The notes beneath the pieces are model-generated. The model had not been told where the DNA came from. It made no database searches and worked only from the letters and a program-made list of their open reading frames with translations. Shown one piece after another: positions 6,387 to 15,479 of a stretch of DNA of 17,245 bases; position 1 is the first letter of the stretch; each line of letters opens with the position of its first letter. The stretch is taken from positions 1 to 17,245 of the forward strand of contig JAITMH010000012.1 of assembly GCA_031277445.1 (NCBI GenBank). Direction: 5' to 3'. This stretch comes from Burkholderiales bacterium (lineage in GTDB: Bacteria > Pseudomonadota > Gammaproteobacteria > Burkholderiales > Casimicrobiaceae). The position numbers and the translations under genes are program-made.

Positions 6387-6920
6387 TCAATCGTCGCGCT
6401 GCCAATCCACCCTAAGACATCCAGCCGCCAACTCCACCGCGTCAATCGTCGCATCGACAAAAGGAATCAGCGTTTCCGCCACCTTCTTTTCTTCCGCGCC
6501 TTCTTCCGGTAGCGGCGTCACATGCAACACCGGCTGTGCGCCGTATTCCTGTACCGCCGTCACCGTTCCCAGCGTTTCGCCCTCACGGTTGATCACTTTC
6601 AGACCGATCAAATCGACGAAATACACTTCTCCCGGATCAGGCGCGGGCAACGCTTCACGCGGCACGGTGACCGACATGCCTTGCAACGCCGCCGCGTCCT
6701 CACGCGCCGTCACCCCTTCCAGAGCCGCCAGCACATGTTCGCCATGCACCTTGCCTTCTTTAAGCCGGTAATCCCGCGCTGCGCCGTGACGATCCACCAA
6801 CGACCATTGCCGGTACATCAACAAGGCGTCCCTGGCGGCAGTAAACGGCTGCACTTTCAGCCAACCCTGGACGCCATAAGACGCAACAACGCGCCCCATC
6901 ACGACCCCGGTTGCCGTCAT
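6387..6920 (-). CDS. rimM: Ribosome maturation factor RimM
   Basis: RimM binds S19 in the 30S head and helps late 16S rRNA maturation. The 177 residues carry the N-terminal beta-barrel ('GRVVASYGVQGWLKVQPFT' near 9-27) and the PRC-barrel C-terminal domain ('EVYFVDLIGLKVINREGETLGTV' near 97-119). The family-typical ending 'IPFVDATIDAV...LRVDW' is present. The gene starts 33 bases after the rpsP stop. The ATG at 6920 has GGAG directly against it; the ATG at 6899 (residue 8) has GGGG at a better distance and may be the true start, removing seven residues. A loop rich in Glu/Lys ('EEGAEEKK') separates strands in the C-terminal domain. Confidence 0.95.
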   Translation of the reverse strand: MTATGVVMGRVVASYGVQGWLKVQPFTAARDALLMYRQWSLVDRHGAARDYRLKEGKVHGEHVLAALEGVTAREDAAALQGMSVTVPREALPAPDPGEVYFVDLIGLKVINREGETLGTVTAVQEYGAQPVLHVTPLPEEGAEEKKVAETLIPFVDATIDAVELAAGCLRVDWQRDD

Positions 6921-6953
6921 CTCCGTAATTGCAACGCTTGTTTACGCCGCTTA

Positions 6954-7202
6954 TCAGGCAACTTTCGCAGCGCGTTTGGTCAGCATCGCCACCGTATCCG
7001 ACAATTGCGCACCGCGCTCCTGCCAGAACGTGATTCGATCCATTGCCAGACGGATGCCTTCTTCCTTGTCGTTGGCAATCGGGTTATAAAAACCGACGCG
7101 TTCGATAAACCGACCATCGCGCCGGTTCCGTGAATCAGCGACGACCACATGATAAAAGGGGCGCTTCTTGGCGCCGCCGCGAGCCAGTCGAATGACGACC
7201 AT
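6954..7202 (-). CDS. rpsP: 30S ribosomal protein S16
   Basis: S16 is an early-binding protein of the 30S body. The 82 residues match the family: '[34 protein letters not shown]' and 'GFYNP' follow the consensus closely. It is the first gene of the operon with rimM, trmD and rplS. A GAGG Shine-Dalgarno sequence lies about ten bases before the ATG, and a promoter with a perfect TATAAT lies about 42 bases upstream. Confidence 0.98.
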   Translation of the reverse strand: MVVIRLARGGAKKRPFYHVVVADSRNRRDGRFIERVGFYNPIANDKEEGIRLAMDRITFWQERGAQLSDTVAMLTKRAAKVA

Positions 7203-7243
7203 AATCGTTATGCCTCAAAGAGTTGTGCGAAAAAAAGACAATG

Positions 7244-7272
7244 ATTATATACCAGATTCTGTCCGCTCGTTT
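7244..7272 (-). promoter_or_regulatory. Promoter of the rpsP operon
   Basis: On the minus strand, TATAAT (7244-7249) is a perfect -10. The overlapping TGGTATATA could act as an extended -10. The -35 region at the expected distance (AAACGA) is poor. Predicted start near 7236, giving a leader of about 35 bases. Confidence 0.65.
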
Positions 7273-7350
7273 GGCCTTACGCAGCGGTTCATTACACCTC
7301 TGCTTCTTCATGTCTCCGCAAGAGCGGTCGATTCCTTAATCGTTGGACGC

Positions 7351-7379
7351 TTGCACGCGACCAATAAATCATGCACAAT
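7351..7379 (+). promoter_or_regulatory. Promoter of the toxin-antitoxin pair
   Basis: TTGCAC (7351-7356), a 17-base spacer, then CACAAT (7374-7379) lie 35 bases before the antitoxin ATG. A small inverted repeat CAAT-CTTC-ATTG (7376-7387) overlaps the -10 and predicted start, a plausible operator for autorepression by the antitoxin-toxin complex. Confidence 0.5.
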
Positions 7380-7413
7380 CTTCATTGATTGCACTCAACG
7401 CAAGGAAAAAACC

Positions 7414-7881
7414 ATGCAAAGCATGACGCTTGAGCAACTTCGAACGGCTCGCGAGGCCGGTGGTGTTGCCGATGTGACTTTGAAAGGACAGGGCGGGGCT
7501 TTTTTTGTCCAGATCATCACACGTAACGGTTCCGGCGCTGTATTGGCCAAGGCCCGTAGCAGTGAGCCGCGTCGTTTCGGCAATCCTGCGGTCGCTTTGA
7601 GTGTATTGCGCGGCGCGGGCATCACCATCGGCCAGTTTGATGCCAGCGAATGGACGCCTGCCGAACGCATCACCACTTCCGGCACTCATGGCCGTGCCGA
7701 AGCGCTACGCAAGGCGCATCGGGCTGCCGCCTATTCGGAATGGTTGGCTGCTGAAATTCAGGATGCTGCTGACGACGCTAGGCCAAATCTTTCGCACGAT
7801 GAAGTCATGACCGGGATGGATGCCGATATTACCGCCCTCGCAACCGAACACAAACCGACCGAAAGAAGCGTGGTCGGCTGA
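7414..7881 (+). CDS. Antitoxin of a RelE/ParE-type system (two-part, 155 residues)
   Basis: The start is the ATG at 7414, seven bases after AAGGA. Upstream in-frame ATGs are rejected because they run back through the promoter region and into rpsP. The C-terminal part is antitoxin-like: 'AEALRKAHRAAAYSEWLAAEIQDA' (95-118) followed by 'DDARPNLSHDEVMTGMDADI' (120-139). This resembles the toxin-wrapping tail 'Y..Wl..ei..alddprP.iphdeVma.m' seen in ParD/StbD-like antitoxins. The N-terminal part (about 1-80) is a small mixed alpha/beta domain with 'GGAFFVQIITRNG' and 'EPRRFGNPAVALSVLRGAGI', not a ribbon-helix-helix; how it binds DNA is unclear. At 155 residues it is about twice the size of a usual antitoxin. 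It lies three bases before the toxin gene, which fits co-translation. Function is inferred from the tail and the partner. Confidence 0.8.
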   Translation: MQSMTLEQLRTAREAGGVADVTLKGQGGAFFVQIITRNGSGAVLAKARSSEPRRFGNPAVALSVLRGAGITIGQFDASEWTPAERITTSGTHGRAEALRKAHRAAAYSEWLAAEIQDAADDARPNLSHDEVMTGMDADITALATEHKPTERSVVG

Positions 7882-7884
7882 TTT

Positions 7885-8193
7885 ATGACAAAGGTGAAGC
7901 GCGCTTACGGTATTGAATGGCGACCGAAGGCCAGTGAGGACTTGCTCGCCATCATTCGGTATATCGGCAAAGACAACCCGGTCACGGCGTGCCGCTTCGG
8001 TCAGGAGATGCGCAACAGAATCTCGCTGCTTGCACAGCACCCGGAGCTTGGTCACACGGGACGCCCCGGTCTTCCGGGTGATGTGCGCGAGTTGGTCGTT
8101 CATCGAAACTATATTGTTTTCTATCGCGTGCTCAATGAGACTCATACCGTAGAAATTTTGCGGGTAAAGCATGCGGCACAGCAAATGCCGTAA
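7885..8193 (+). CDS. RelE/ParE-family toxin
   Basis: The 102 residues carry the superfamily pattern throughout: 'WRPKASEDLLAIIRYIGKDNP' (12-32), 'RISLLAQHPELGHTGRPG' (about 45-62), 'VRELVVHRNYIVFYRV' (about 67-82), and the final strand 'VEILRVKHAAQQMP'. Members either cleave mRNA at the ribosome (RelE) or poison gyrase (ParE). The D-NP motif and the 'RELvvh.YIVFYRV' wording lean to the ParE branch, but activity cannot be decided by eye. The ATG lies three bases after the antitoxin stop with only a weak Shine-Dalgarno sequence, so translation is probably coupled and toxin output kept below antitoxin. No terminator is seen before arnB, 75 bases downstream, so read-through into the arn operon is possible. 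Confidence 0.9.
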   Translation: MTKVKRAYGIEWRPKASEDLLAIIRYIGKDNPVTACRFGQEMRNRISLLAQHPELGHTGRPGLPGDVRELVVHRNYIVFYRVLNETHTVEILRVKHAAQQMP

Positions 8194-8233
8194 GGTAAGA
8201 CGTAAAAGCAAAAAAACGCGCTGGCGTTGCTCC

Positions 8234-8242
8234 TGTTAGAAT
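8234..8242 (+). promoter_or_regulatory. Possible extended -10 promoter for the arn operon
   Basis: TG-T-TAGAAT (8234-8242) is an extended -10 with five of six consensus bases, 26 bases before the arnB ATG. No good -35 accompanies it. No PmrA-type CTTAA direct repeat was seen in the 75-base gap. Confidence 0.4.
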
Positions 8243-8268
8243 GGCAAAAATCGAGAGCGCCTTCTGTC

Positions 8269-9420
8269 ATGAAATCTTTTTTGCCTTTTACCCAGCCAGC
8301 CATCGGAGCCGCCGAAATGGCGGCCGTCACCCGTGTTCTGAACTCCGGCTGGATCACGACCGGCCCACAGTGTCAGGCGCTGGAAACGGCGTTTTGCGAG
8401 ATGTTGGGTTGTCGCCAGGCCGTTGCGGTCAGTTCCGCAACCGGCGGCATGCATGTGGCTCTGGCGGCATTGGGCATCGGTTCGGGCGACGAAGTCATCA
8501 CGCCGTCGCAAACCTGGGTGTCCACGCTGAACATGATTGTTTTGCTGGGCGCGGAACCGGTGATGGTCGATGTCGATCCCGGTACGTTGATGGTGAGCGC
8601 CGAAGCGATTCGCGCCGCCATCACGCCGCGCACCAAAGCCATCGTGCCGGTACATTACGCCGGTGCGCCGCTGGACATCGACGTGATCGCAGCAGTTGCA
8701 AAAGAACACAACATTCCAATCATCGAAGACGCTGCCCATGCGGTCGGGACGCGCTACAAAGACCGTTGGGTAGGCACACAAGGCACGGCGATCTTTTCGT
8801 TTCACGCGATCAAAAACATGACGTGCGCCGAAGGCGGCTTGATCGTCACCGACGACGACGCGCTGGCCGATCGTATGCGTTGTCTGAAATTTCACGGTCT
8901 GGGGCTTGATGCGTTTGACCGTGAGCAACAGGGACGCAAACCGCAGGCGGAAGTGATCGCGCCCGGTTTCAAATACAACCTGACGGATATTCAGGCGGCG
9001 CTGGCGTTGGCGCAGTTGCAGCGTCTGCCGGAGCTCAATGCGCGGCGCACCGAACTGGCGGCGCTTTATCTGAAACGATTGCGCGACTTGCCTTTCCAGC
9101 CGTTGCAATTACCGGCGTACCCGCACCAACACGCCTGGCACTTGTTCATCGTCCGAACCGATCCGCAGCGTTGTCGGGGATTGACACGCGACGCGCTGAT
9201 GAACGGACTGAAAGAACGCGGCATCGGTACCGGTCTGCATTTTCGTGCGGCGCACACGCAAAAGTATTACCGCGAGCGTTACCCGCAACTGTCGCTGCCG
9301 AACAGCGAGTGGAACGCCGAGCGCATCTGTTCGCTGCCGTTGTTTCCCGACATGCAGGACAGCGATGTCGAGCGCGTTGTCTCGGCGATGACGGATATTC
9401 TGGAGCAACAACATGTTTGA
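8269..9420 (+). CDS. arnB: UDP-L-Ara4O aminotransferase ArnB
   Basis: This pyridoxal-phosphate enzyme transfers an amino group from glutamate to UDP-4-keto-pentose, giving UDP-L-Ara4N in the cytosol. The start is ATG 8269 ('[13 protein letters not shown]'), giving 383 residues against about 380-385 in known ArnB; an in-frame ATG 14 codons upstream adds a non-family N-terminus and overlaps the promoter. Cofactor residues are visible: 'EDAAHA' at 153-158, and '[14 protein letters not shown]' with the Schiff-base Lys at 182. It is the first gene of the arn operon and its last eight bases overlap arnC. It belongs to the DegT/DnrJ/EryC1 superfamily, so other sugar aminotransferases look similar, but the operon settles the identity. 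Confidence 0.96.
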   Translation: MKSFLPFTQPAIGAAEMAAVTRVLNSGWITTGPQCQALETAFCEMLGCRQAVAVSSATGGMHVALAALGIGSGDEVITPSQTWVSTLNMIVLLGAEPVMVDVDPGTLMVSAEAIRAAITPRTKAIVPVHYAGAPLDIDVIAAVAKEHNIPIIEDAAHAVGTRYKDRWVGTQGTAIFSFHAIKNMTCAEGGLIVTDDDALADRMRCLKFHGLGLDAFDREQQGRKPQAEVIAPGFKYNLTDIQAALALAQLQRLPELNARRTELAALYLKRLRDLPFQPLQLPAYPHQHAWHLFIVRTDPQRCRGLTRDALMNGLKERGIGTGLHFRAAHTQKYYRERYPQLSLPNSEWNAERICSLPLFPDMQDSDVERVVSAMTDILEQQHV

Positions 9421-10396
9421 ATTCGATGCTATTCAAACCGTATCGGTGGTGATACCGGTTTTCAACGAGGAGGAGAGCCTGCCCGTGCTGCTTGAGCGAA
9501 CGCAGGCGGCGTGCGCCAAACTCAAACAGGATTACGAAATCATTCTGGTTGACGACGGCAGCAGTGATGCTTCGGCAACCATCATTGCGGCGGCGGCGGA
9601 AACGGCAGACAGTCATGTGTTGTCCGTTTTGCTCAATCGCAATTACGGTCAGCATTCGGCGATCATGGCAGGCTTCAAGTTGGCGTGCGGCGATCTGGTG
9701 GTGACGCTCGATGCCGATTTGCAGAATCCTCCCGAGGAAATTCCGAATCTGGTCGCGGCAGCGGAGCAAGGACATGATGTGGTGGGAACGATTCGGATGA
9801 ACCGGCAGGATTCATTGTTTCGCAGAATGGCATCCAAACTGATCAACGCAGTGATTCGCAAAGCAACGGGGCGGGTGATGAGCGACTATGGTTGCATGTT
9901 GCGCGCTTACCGCCGCCCGATCATCGAGGCCATGCTGTCCTGCCATGAACGAAGCACATTCATTCCGATTCTCGCCAATACTTTTGCGTGTCGGGTGATT
10001 GAAGTGCCCGTACAGCACGAAGAGCGCAAGTTTGGCACCTCCAAATATGGGTTAATGCAACTCATCAATTTGATGTACGACCTTGTGACTTGTTTGACAA
10101 CAACACCGCTGCGCATTCTCAGTATTTTCGGCAGCGTGCTGGCGCTCGGCGGTTTTGTGCTGGGGCTTTTGTTGATCGCGCTGCGCTTTTTGCTGGGTGC
10201 GGATTGGGGCGCGGAAGGCGTTTTCATGCTGTTTTCGCTGCTGTTCATTTTCATCGGCGCCCAGTTTGTCGGAATGGGATTGTTAGGCGAATACATTGGC
10301 CGGATTTACCAGGATGTGCGCGCTCGCCCACGTTACTTTGTTCAAAAAACCGTCGGACAACGGCGCTTTTCAAAAAAACTTGAGGATCCAACATGA
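9413..10396 (+). CDS. arnC: Undecaprenyl-phosphate 4-deoxy-4-formamido-L-arabinose transferase
   Basis: A family 2 glycosyltransferase at the inner face of the cytoplasmic membrane, moving formylated L-Ara4N from UDP to undecaprenyl phosphate. The 327 residues (E. coli about 322) include the GT-A signature '[16 protein letters not shown]' (11-26), 'ILVDDGSSD' (44-52), and '[11 protein letters not shown]' (99-109) with the metal-binding D-x-D. The '[10 protein letters not shown]' at 204-213 is typical of dolichyl-phosphate-mannose-synthase-like enzymes. Two membrane segments lie at about 235-260 and 269-292. The gene overlaps arnB by eight bases and arnA by four (ATGA), so the three should be translated together. 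Confidence 0.96.
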   Translation: MFEFDAIQTVSVVIPVFNEEESLPVLLERTQAACAKLKQDYEIILVDDGSSDASATIIAAAAETADSHVLSVLLNRNYGQHSAIMAGFKLACGDLVVTLDADLQNPPEEIPNLVAAAEQGHDVVGTIRMNRQDSLFRRMASKLINAVIRKATGRVMSDYGCMLRAYRRPIIEAMLSCHERSTFIPILANTFACRVIEVPVQHEERKFGTSKYGLMQLINLMYDLVTCLTTTPLRILSIFGSVLALGGFVLGLLLIALRFLLGADWGAEGVFMLFSLLFIFIGAQFVGMGLLGEYIGRIYQDVRARPRYFVQKTVGQRRFSKKLEDPT

Positions 10397-12369
10397 AAAC
10401 AGTGGTATTCGCTTATCACAACATCGGTTGTACCGGTATTAAAGCACTGCTGGCGGCGGGTTACGAAATCGAAGCGGTGTTCACGCATGTCGATGATCCT
10501 CGGGAGAATCGTTTCTTCGCTTCGGTCGCCCGTCTTTGCGCTGGTTTGAATCTGCCGGTGTTCGCGCCGGAAGATGTCAACCATCCGCTGTGGGTCGAGC
10601 GCATTCGTGCGATGCAGCCGGACATTCTGTTTTCTTTTTACTACCGCGATCTGATCGGCGACGACATTCTGGAACTTGCGCCGCAAGGCGGCTACAACCT
10701 GCACGGCTCGTTGCTGCCGCGTTATCGTGGGCGCGCACCGGTGAACTGGGCTCTGGTTCATGGCGAAAAAGAAACCGGCGTCACCTTGCACCGAATGGTG
10801 TCGAAAGCGGATGCTGGCGATATTGCCGGACAAAAGCGCGTTGCCATCGCCAATAACGATACCGCGCTGATGTTGCACGAAAAACTGAACACGGCGGCTC
10901 ATGAATTACTCAACGATCTGCTTCCGAAAATCGCTCGCGGCGCGATCACGCTGACGCCGCAGGATTCAACGCAAGCCACGGTGTTCGGTCGCCGAACACC
11001 CGCCGACGGAAAAATTGACTGGCAACAGCCCGCGCAACACATTGATAACCTGGTGCGCGCTGTCACCGAACCTTATCCGGGCGCTTTTTCATTCAACGGC
11101 AACCGGAAATTCATCGTCTGGGATGCGCGGGTAGAAGCATGCAACCACCAAACGCAACCGGGAACCGTGTTGTCGGTACAGCCGTTCACCGTAGCTTGCG
11201 GAAAAGACGCGCTGCAAATTGTTTCCGGCCAAACCGAAATGGGACTTTATTCACAAGGCGAGCGTCTGGCCGAAGAACTGGGGTTGGTGGCCAACAGTCG
11301 ATTGGGTGAGGTGGTATCGACGCGCCCGAAGCGGCGAACGCGGGTGCTGATTCTGGGCGTAAACGGTTTCATCGGCAACCATTTGACCGAACGCTTGTTG
11401 CAGGAAAATTATGAGGTTTACGGGCTGGACATCGGTTCGGACGCCATCGTCCGCTTTCTGGACAACCCACATTTTCATTTCGTCGAAGGCGACATCAGCA
11501 TCCACTCGGAGTGGATCGAATACCACATCAAAAAATGCGACGTGGTGTTGCCGCTGGTCGCCATTGCGACACCGATTGAATACACCCGCAATCCGCTGCG
11601 GGTATTCGAGCTCGACTTTGAGGAAAATTTGAAGATCGTGCGCGATTGTGTCAAATACAAAAAGCGCATCATCTTTCCTTCGACGTCGGAAGTGTATGGC
11701 ATGTGCGACGACAAGGAATTCGACGAAGATAACTCGCGCTTGATCGTCGGGCCGATCAACAAACAGCGCTGGATTTATTCGGTATCGAAACAGTTGCTTG
11801 ACCGTATTATCTGGGCCTATGGCATCAAAGAGGGATTGAAGTTCACCCTGTTTCGTCCTTTCAACTGGATGGGGCCGCGGCTCGATTCGCTCGACGCGGC
11901 GCGTATCGGCAGTTCACGGGCGATCACGCAGTTGATTTTGAATCTGGTGGAAGGTTCGCCGATTCAGTTGGTTGACGGCGGTGCGCAAAAACGGTGTTTC
12001 ACCGACATCAAAGACGGCATCGACGCGCTGTTTCGCATCATCGAAAACCGCGACGGCAAGTGTGACGGCCAAATCATCAACATCGGCAATCCCGACAACG
12101 AAGCCAGCATCAAGGGGTTGGCGGAAATGTTGCTCGAGTGTTTTGAAGCGCATCCGTTGCGTCACCATTTTCCGCCGTTCGCCGGTTTCAGAATGACCGA
12201 AAGCGGCCATTATTACGGGAAAGGTTATCAGGATGTGACGCACCGGCGCCCCAGCATCCGCAACGCCAAACGCTTGCTTGGTTGGCAGCCGACCATACCG
12301 ATGCGGCAGACGGTCTCGGAAACACTGGACTTTTTCTTGCGCGGTCTGGAAGCGGATCTGACGGAGTGA
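10393..12369 (+). CDS. arnA: Bifunctional UDP-glucuronate decarboxylase / UDP-Ara4N formyltransferase
   Basis: ArnA carries out two steps: NAD-dependent oxidative decarboxylation of UDP-glucuronate to UDP-4-keto-pentose (C-terminal domain), and formylation of UDP-L-Ara4N with 10-formyl-tetrahydrofolate (N-terminal domain). At 658 residues it matches the 660 of E. coli. The formyltransferase triad is intact at the same numbers as in E. coli: Asn102 and His104 in '[13 protein letters not shown]', and Asp140 in 'SKADAGDI'. The decarboxylase has '[10 protein letters not shown]' at 322-331, the Ser432-Glu433 pair in 'PSTSEVYG', Tyr462-x3-Lys466 in 'YSVSK', and Arg618 in '[10 protein letters not shown]'. 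Both activities should be functional. It follows arnC with an ATGA overlap. Downstream, a 184-base gap with a repeat composite separates it from arnD, breaking an otherwise overlapping operon. Confidence 0.98.
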   Translation: MKTVVFAYHNIGCTGIKALLAAGYEIEAVFTHVDDPRENRFFASVARLCAGLNLPVFAPEDVNHPLWVERIRAMQPDILFSFYYRDLIGDDILELAPQGGYNLHGSLLPRYRGRAPVNWALVHGEKETGVTLHRMVSKADAGDIAGQKRVAIANNDTALMLHEKLNTAAHELLNDLLPKIARGAITLTPQDSTQATVFGRRTPADGKIDWQQPAQHIDNLVRAVTEPYPGAFSFNGNRKFIVWDARVEACNHQTQPGTVLSVQPFTVACGKDALQIVSGQTEMGLYSQGERLAEELGLVANSRLGEVVSTRPKRRTRVLILGVNGFIGNHLTERLLQENYEVYGLDIGSDAIVRFLDNPHFHFVEGDISIHSEWIEYHIKKCDVVLPLVAIATPIEYTRNPLRVFELDFEENLKIVRDCVKYKKRIIFPSTSEVYGMCDDKEFDEDNSRLIVGPINKQRWIYSVSKQLLDRIIWAYGIKEGLKFTLFRPFNWMGPRLDSLDAARIGSSRAITQLILNLVEGSPIQLVDGGAQKRCFTDIKDGIDALFRIIENRDGKCDGQIINIGNPDNEASIKGLAEMLLECFEAHPLRHHFPPFAGFRMTESGHYYGKGYQDVTHRRPSIRNAKRLLGWQPTIPMRQTVSETLDFFLRGLEADLTE

Positions 12370-12376
12370 AAAAACG

Positions 12377-12538
12377 TTAACCACGAAAAACACGAAAGTC
12401 ACGAAAAAATTCTTTGTGTTTTATTCCCGATCTTCGTTCTTTGCGAGATCAGGAACCAGGAGTCATAGGCGGCCAAGTGAACGAAAAGCAAGAACGCAAA
12501 AATCGCATAGAAAAAACTTTCGTGTTTTTCGTGGTTAA
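12377..12538. repeat. Inverted-arm repeat element between arnA and arnD
   Basis: Two perfect 23-bp inverted arms (12377-12399 and 12516-12538; the left arm begins TTAACCACGAAAAACACG) enclose about 116 bases that include a GATCAGGAACCAGGAGTCA string. The same arm sequence occurs once in the rplS-trxB gap. The element has no reading frame of its own. Transcribed, the arms could pair into a long hairpin between the arnA stop and the arnD start. Confidence 0.85.
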
Positions 12539-12553
12539 AAAAGAGGTTGACTC

Positions 12554-13471
12554 ATGAAAGTCGGTCTGCGGATTGATGTTGATACGTTGCGCGGCACCCG
12601 TGAAGGTGTGCCGCGTTTGCTGTCGCTGCTGGAACGTCATCAGGTGCGCGCCACGTTTTTTTTCAGCGCCGGCCCCGACAACATGGGGCGCCATCTGTGG
12701 CGTTTGTTGAAGCCGCGTTTTCTGTGGAAAATGCTGCGCTCCAACGCTGCCGCGCTCTATGGTTGGGACATCCTGCTGGCCGGAACGGCCTGGCCGGGAA
12801 CTCGCATCGGCGAGGCTTGCGCGGACATCATCCGGCAAACCGCTGAAACCGATCACGAAATCGGCTTGCACGCCTGGGATCACTACCGTTGGCAAACGTA
12901 TGTAGGTGGCTGGTCCGAAGAGCGTATCGCGCAGGAAATCCAACGCGGCCTCGAAGCGTTGACGGAAATTACCGGTCGTAAAATAGATTGCACAGCGGCT
13001 CCTGGTTGGCGCGCCGACGCACGAGTCGTTGCCTGTAAGCAACGTTTTCATTTCCGTTACAACAGCGATTGCCGAGGGACAACACCGTTTCGTCCGCAAT
13101 TGGAGAACGCTCGCTTGGGAACCGTGCAAATTCCGGTCACGTTGCCGACGTACGATGAAGTGGTCGGCAGTGTGGTCGATGCGGCCGGTTTCAATGATTA
13201 TGTGTTGACGGTGTTAAAGCAGGATCGCGGAACGCCGGTCTATACCATTCACGCCGAGGTCGAAGGAATGTCGCAGGCAACCGCTTTTGAAAATCTGTTG
13301 AAGCAGGCGGCGACGGAAAATTTGTGCTTCTGCCCGTTGGGAGAACTGTTGCCGGAAAACATTGACACGTTGCCTTTGGGACGTATCGAGCGCCAATCTT
13401 TTCCCGGCAGAGAAGGTTGGTTGGGGTGTCAACTGAAAGCGTTGCAAGCAGAAAGAGGAGCGGAAACGTGA
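12554..13471 (+). CDS. arnD: 4-deoxy-4-formamido-L-arabinose-phosphoundecaprenol deformylase
   Basis: ArnD is a metal-dependent polysaccharide-deacetylase-fold enzyme that removes the formyl group from undecaprenyl-phosphate-L-Ara4FN, making the pathway irreversible. The 305 residues (E. coli about 296) contain the family's '[16 protein letters not shown]' (5-20) with Asp8 and Asp10. Next comes '[20 protein letters not shown]' (33-52), then '[13 protein letters not shown]' (102-114) with His106 and His110 as likely metal ligands. 'AAPGWRAD' is at 148-155, and '[10 protein letters not shown]' at 230-239 contains a conserved His233. GAGG lies about eight bases before the ATG. The stop overlaps the GTG start of arnT (GTGA). 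It probably acts at the membrane face with ArnC and ArnT, being a peripheral protein with no clear transmembrane helix. Confidence 0.96.
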   Translation: MKVGLRIDVDTLRGTREGVPRLLSLLERHQVRATFFFSAGPDNMGRHLWRLLKPRFLWKMLRSNAAALYGWDILLAGTAWPGTRIGEACADIIRQTAETDHEIGLHAWDHYRWQTYVGGWSEERIAQEIQRGLEALTEITGRKIDCTAAPGWRADARVVACKQRFHFRYNSDCRGTTPFRPQLENARLGTVQIPVTLPTYDEVVGSVVDAAGFNDYVLTVLKQDRGTPVYTIHAEVEGMSQATAFENLLKQAATENLCFCPLGELLPENIDTLPLGRIERQSFPGREGWLGCQLKALQAERGAET

Positions 13472-15138
13472 CCGCATTGAAATCACTGAAAGCCGCAGCG
13501 CTGTTTCTTTTTTTCAGCCTCTTTTATTTGTTGCCGCTGAACGGGCGGTTGCTGTGGCAGCCCGACGAAACCCGTTACGCTGAAATTGCCCGCGAGATGC
13601 TGGCACGCGGCGACTGGATCGTGCCGCAATTTCTCGGTTTGCGCTATTTCGAGAAGCCGGTCGCGGGGTATTGGTTGAATAGCATCAGCCAATGGCTGTT
13701 TGGTGAAAACAATTTTTCGGTGCGCCTGCCGTCGGCGCTGTGTACGGCATTGAGCGCAGCATTGATTTTCTGGCTGGCGATGCGGCTGTGGAAAAACCGT
13801 CAAAAGGCCTGGGCTGCCGCCGTCATTTATCTTTCGTGCTTTCTGGTTTACGCCGTCGGAACCTACAACACCCTTGATCCGATACTGACGTTATGGCTGA
13901 CGGCGGTGATGGTGGGTTGCTATGAAGCGATTCATGCCACGTCCGAACGGCGAAAAATCATTGCGGCACTTTTGACAGGTGCCGCTTGCGGAATGGCGTT
14001 CATGACCAAAGGTTTTCTGGCACTGGTGCTTCCCGTGATTGCCATCGTGCCTTACATGCTTTGGCAACGCCGGATCAAAGATTTGTTTGTCTATGGGTTG
14101 ATAATACTTGCGGCCGCAATACTGATCAGCGCGCCCTGGGCGATCGCCGTTGCGCTCAAAGAACCGGATTACTGGCACTATTTTTTCTGGGTGGAGCATG
14201 TTCAGCGTTTTGCGTCGGACAACGCGCAGCACAGGGAGCCTTTCTGGTTCTTCATGCCAGTGTTAATGGCCGGAGCGCTTCCCTGGTTGGGACTGTTGCC
14301 GTCGGCGCTGGCGCAAGGTTGGCGACGGCGACGGGAGCAGCCGGAGCTGACGTACCTGTTGTGCTGGGCAGCGATGCCGTTTCTCTTTTTCAGTATTGCC
14401 AAGGGCAAACTGCCGACGTACATACTGCCGTGCTTTGCGCCTCTCGCGTTGCTGATGGCGCACGTTGCTATCGAAGCAGTCCATCAGGGGCGTTGGCGAA
14501 TGCTGGTGACTAACGGCAGAATCAACGGCGTCATCGGCGTGTTGGCCTTCTTCATTTTTATCTACGTGGTGCTGGTAAAGCCCGTGTACGAACCGGATGA
14601 AAAGATCAAGGTTGCGTGGGTGCTGGCGAGTTTTCTGTTTTGGTCTGCGATCGGATGGTGGGGGGCGTACCGTGACCCGCAGGGAAAAGCACAACGCTGG
14701 TGGCTGGTGGCCTTGTGTCCGTTGTTGTTCGGGTTGACAGTGGGTCACATCGTGCCGCAGAAAAACACGGCGACCAAACAACCGCAATACTTTATCAACG
14801 ACATTCGCGCCGAATTGGCCGATAGCCACACCATTTTGAGCAACAATGTCGGCGTCGCTGCCGGACTGGCCTGGGAAATGAAGCGCAGCGATATCCTCCT
14901 GTTTGCCAGAAAAGGAGAGTTGGAATACGGTTTGAGCTATGCGGACAGCGCCGAGCGTTTTGTTTCGGCAGAACAATTTCCGGACTGGTTGAACGTGGCT
15001 CGGCAACATGGCCATGTCTCATTGCTACTGCTTGACGGAAGACCGGAGTGGTTGCCGCCACCGGACAGTGTGGCGACGCCGAAAAGCGGCCAGACAAAAG
15101 ACCGGCTGTTTCTTCTTCATTACCGACAAACGCCATGA
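13468..15138 (+). CDS. arnT: Lipid A L-Ara4N transferase ArnT
   Basis: An integral inner-membrane glycosyltransferase (GT83, protein-mannosyltransferase-like) that moves L-Ara4N from undecaprenyl phosphate to lipid A phosphates at the periplasmic face. The start is taken as GTG 13468, in a GTGA overlap with the arnD stop and preceded by an AGAGGAG Shine-Dalgarno sequence; the in-frame ATG at 13417 would lie inside arnD. This gives 556 residues (E. coli 550). The first periplasmic loop holds '[15 protein letters not shown]' (30-44) with the catalytic-type Asp-Glu, then '[20 protein letters not shown]'. About a dozen hydrophobic segments follow, with a soluble C-terminal domain from about residue 430. 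It ends in an ATGA overlap with arnE. Confidence 0.96.
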   Translation: MTALKSLKAAALFLFFSLFYLLPLNGRLLWQPDETRYAEIAREMLARGDWIVPQFLGLRYFEKPVAGYWLNSISQWLFGENNFSVRLPSALCTALSAALIFWLAMRLWKNRQKAWAAAVIYLSCFLVYAVGTYNTLDPILTLWLTAVMVGCYEAIHATSERRKIIAALLTGAACGMAFMTKGFLALVLPVIAIVPYMLWQRRIKDLFVYGLIILAAAILISAPWAIAVALKEPDYWHYFFWVEHVQRFASDNAQHREPFWFFMPVLMAGALPWLGLLPSALAQGWRRRREQPELTYLLCWAAMPFLFFSIAKGKLPTYILPCFAPLALLMAHVAIEAVHQGRWRMLVTNGRINGVIGVLAFFIFIYVVLVKPVYEPDEKIKVAWVLASFLFWSAIGWWGAYRDPQGKAQRWWLVALCPLLFGLTVGHIVPQKNTATKQPQYFINDIRAELADSHTILSNNVGVAAGLAWEMKRSDILLFARKGELEYGLSYADSAERFVSAEQFPDWLNVARQHGHVSLLLLDGRPEWLPPPDSVATPKSGQTKDRLFLLHYRQTP

Positions 15139-15479
15139 GCTTTCTACTCGTTCTGCTGGTGTGTGTGCTGACTTGTTGCGGCCAGTTGTGCCAGAAACAA
15201 GCGGTTGAATGCTGGAAGTCGGAGGCGCTGACGACAAGAAAAAGAAAAGCGTTTGGCTGGTTGGTGCTGGCAGTAGGGGCGCTTGGGTTGGCATTGTTGT
15301 TCTGGTTGTGGGCGTTGCAATTGTTGCCGGTGGGGCTGGCGTACCCGATGCTCAGTTTCAACTTCGTGCTCATGGCGCTGGCCGCGCATTGTTTTTTCCA
15401 TGAAACCCTGTCGCGCCGTCACGTTGCCGGAATCGCCTGTATCGTGCTCGGCGTTGTTCTGTTGGGGATCGGTTTATGA
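15135..15479 (+). CDS. arnE: Undecaprenyl-phosphate-L-Ara4N flippase subunit ArnE
   Basis: A small EamA/SMR-like membrane protein; with ArnF it moves undecaprenyl-phosphate-L-Ara4N across the inner membrane. The start at ATG 15135 (ATGA overlap with arnT) gives 114 residues, close to the E. coli 111. Hydrophobic segments are visible at about 2-16, 40-58, 62-84 and 94-113, and 'VGLAYPMLSFNFVLMALAA' matches the family's conserved segment. A longer in-frame ATG inside arnT is rejected because the extension is not membrane-like and the overlap start fits the operon pattern. Confidence 0.93.
   Translation: MSFLLVLLVCVLTCCGQLCQKQAVECWKSEALTTRKRKAFGWLVLAVGALGLALLFWLWALQLLPVGLAYPMLSFNFVLMALAAHCFFHETLSRRHVAGIACIVLGVVLLGIGL

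Noticed and set aside
7168..7413. Longer antitoxin start upstream of 7414
   Set aside because: The extension overlaps rpsP and its promoter and the TA promoter; the ATG at 7414 has a good Shine-Dalgarno sequence.
8198..8222. Minus-strand hairpin AACGC/GCGTT followed by a T-run near the arnB start
   Set aside because: The stem is only five base pairs and there is no leftward gene for it to terminate.
8236..9108. 290-codon minus-strand frame opposite arnB
   Set aside because: It is antisense to a well-supported arnB and Arg/Gln-rich, a codon-bias shadow.
14263..15015. 250-codon minus-strand frame opposite arnT
   Set aside because: It is antisense to arnT with no recognisable motif or ribosome-binding site.
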